The translations under genes and the position numbers were made by a program. A stretch of DNA of 47,236 nt from Saccoglossus kowalevskii (Eukaryota > Hemichordata > Enteropneusta > Harrimaniidae): contig NW_003138320.1 in NCBI RefSeq assembly GCF_000003605.2, positions 547,753 through 594,988 on the forward strand, given 5' to 3'. The stretch's first letter is position 1, and each line of letters begins with the position of its first letter. The notes beneath the pieces are model-generated. The model was not told the origin of the DNA, did no database searches, and was given only the letters and a program-made list of their open reading frames with translations. Below, one piece after another: positions 46,542 to 47,236 of this stretch.

Positions 46542-46636
46542 ATTATATGAACTGTATAGCTATGAAGTGTGCTGTTGTTTTAACGTGGGTTATTACATTC
46601 TTGACCTTGACGGACAGTGCCGTGCTGCGGGGCAAG
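46542..46636 (+). CDS. First coding exon of a secreted or membrane protein (partial)
   Basis: After a textbook acceptor (polypyrimidine then CAG at 46539-46541) the ATG at 46547 opens MNCIAMKCAVVLTWVITFLT followed by LTDSAVLRGK, a clear signal peptide with probable cleavage after DSA. A possible donor AAG|GTGGGA follows at 46637. If unspliced, the frame stops after about 18 further codons, so splicing is likely and the remaining exons lie beyond the window. The product identity cannot be told from 30 residues. The second Met (MKCAV...) could also be used. Confidence 0.6.
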
Positions 46637-46690
46637 GTGGGATTTAAATATTTGTTGGATTTCCGGTATCGCAAGATTTGGTTAATTTGA

Positions 46691-46810
46691 TTATTATTAT
46701 TATTATTAGGGGCCCAAGCCCGAAGGGCGAGGCCCCTATTCTTATTGTCCGGTTTTTTCTTCTTCATTAGGGGCCCAAGCCCAAAGGGCGAGGCCCCTAT
46801 TATTATCGTT
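46691..46810 (+). repeat. ATT run and two tandem hairpin units (aggggcccaagccc...)
   Basis: After a TTA microsatellite there are two copies (46709-46738 and 46770-46799) of a near-palindrome: aggggcccaagcccgaaggg then cgaggcccct, the second with a single change (caaaggg). Each is followed by attnttattgtcc / attattatcgttc. This is the kind of short hairpin that marks a dispersed animal repeat; the rest of the repeat seems to follow to at least 46970. Confidence 0.85.
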
Positions 46811-47236
46811 CAGTTTTTTCTTTCTTTCTTTCTTTCTTTCTTCCGTAACTTTTTTCGTCAAGCCGTTTGAGAAAACCACTGAACGGAATGGTCTGATAAT
46901 GCTCTATACTGATAGTCCCTAATGTGAACTGGTGCAACATGCTTTCAGAATTTCGATTGGTCAATTAGTTTGGCAGCCATATTGGATTGAAATAAAACCG
47001 GAAGTGGCTGTTTGACCACTTTCTGAGGGTCTAGGCGTCTAGATTTTTTTATGGTATATAGTACAACTCATGTGTAATAGATATCAGCAATAAAAACTTT
47101 AGCGGTCACGTGACTTTTCCCGCCATTTTGTTTTTCCTAAAAACGGCAAAAAACACTTGAAAATCTTCTTCTTCAGAACCACCTAGCAGAATGCTCTCAT
47201 ATGTTGTATTTAGCTTCTATATATGAATCCCATTTA
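46811..47236. other. Body of the hairpin-led repeat and unclassified sequence
   Basis: A TTTCT microsatellite (46829-46850), then ccgtaacttttttcgtcaag, ccgtttgagaaaaccactga and a purine/pyrimidine-mixed region. It looks like the diverged body of the same repeat family and probably lies in the first coding intron of the gene starting at 46547. Confidence 0.45.

Overview
This is a stretch of animal (metazoan) nuclear DNA. It is AT-rich and gene-poor, with small intron-split exons bounded by GT...AG sites and heavy repeat content. It contains transposable-element families, several minisatellite arrays and two assembly gaps (N runs at 15467-16127 and 29628-29863). The mixture of a tandem Ly-6/uPAR-type gene family, Ty3/gypsy and LINE remnants, and many short foldback/MITE elements suggests a marine invertebrate (hemichordate, cephalochordate, echinoderm or a lophotrochozoan). 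I cannot fix the taxon from sequence alone.

The genic core is a tandem array on the + strand of small secreted, probably GPI-anchored three-finger (LU, Ly-6/uPAR) proteins built from four coding exons. The exons are a signal-peptide exon (28 nt), the first half of the LU domain (134-140 nt), its second half (100-103 nt), and a terminal exon with the CC-x4-CN ending plus a hydrophobic GPI-type tail (119-122 nt). I find: copy 1 (exons 3-4 only, 1295-1777); copy 2, intact, 129 aa (5302-6732); copy 3, a pseudogene with a 1-nt frameshift and a GC donor (11362-13603); copy 4, intact, 127 aa (26260-27901); and a fifth, deleted locus of which only the last codons of exon 4 remain (about 43626-43674) inside conserved flanks. 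Copies 3 and 4 lie in a segmental duplication (about 9355-13700 and 24410-28150). Copy 2 and the deleted locus lie in another (about 2216-7100 and 38780-43965). A 59-bp minisatellite sits 3' of copies 1, 3 and 4 and appears to be part of the ancestral duplicated unit.

Between the genes: 26-bp repeats either side of gap 1 (14880-15140, 16334-16424); a 65-bp minisatellite (about 18361-18985); a 2.36-kb element with about 270-bp terminal inverted repeats, TA target duplication and an internal 50-bp array (20683-23045), nested in an older repeat whose uninterrupted relative lies inverted at 41465-42055; a decayed LINE reverse transcriptase (about 30270-31262); a truncated Ty3/gypsy retrotransposon on the - strand with a 174-bp 5' LTR but no integrase or 3' LTR (31683-34617); a repeat with 12-bp inverted ends carrying about ten irregular units each with an octamer-like ATTTGCAT (35229-36802); and several MITEs with TTAA, 8-bp or foldback signatures.

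At the right end (about 45800 onward) a new gene seems to start: a 5' UTR exon with a good donor, then an exon encoding a clear signal peptide. Its remainder lies outside the window or behind repeats starting at 46706.
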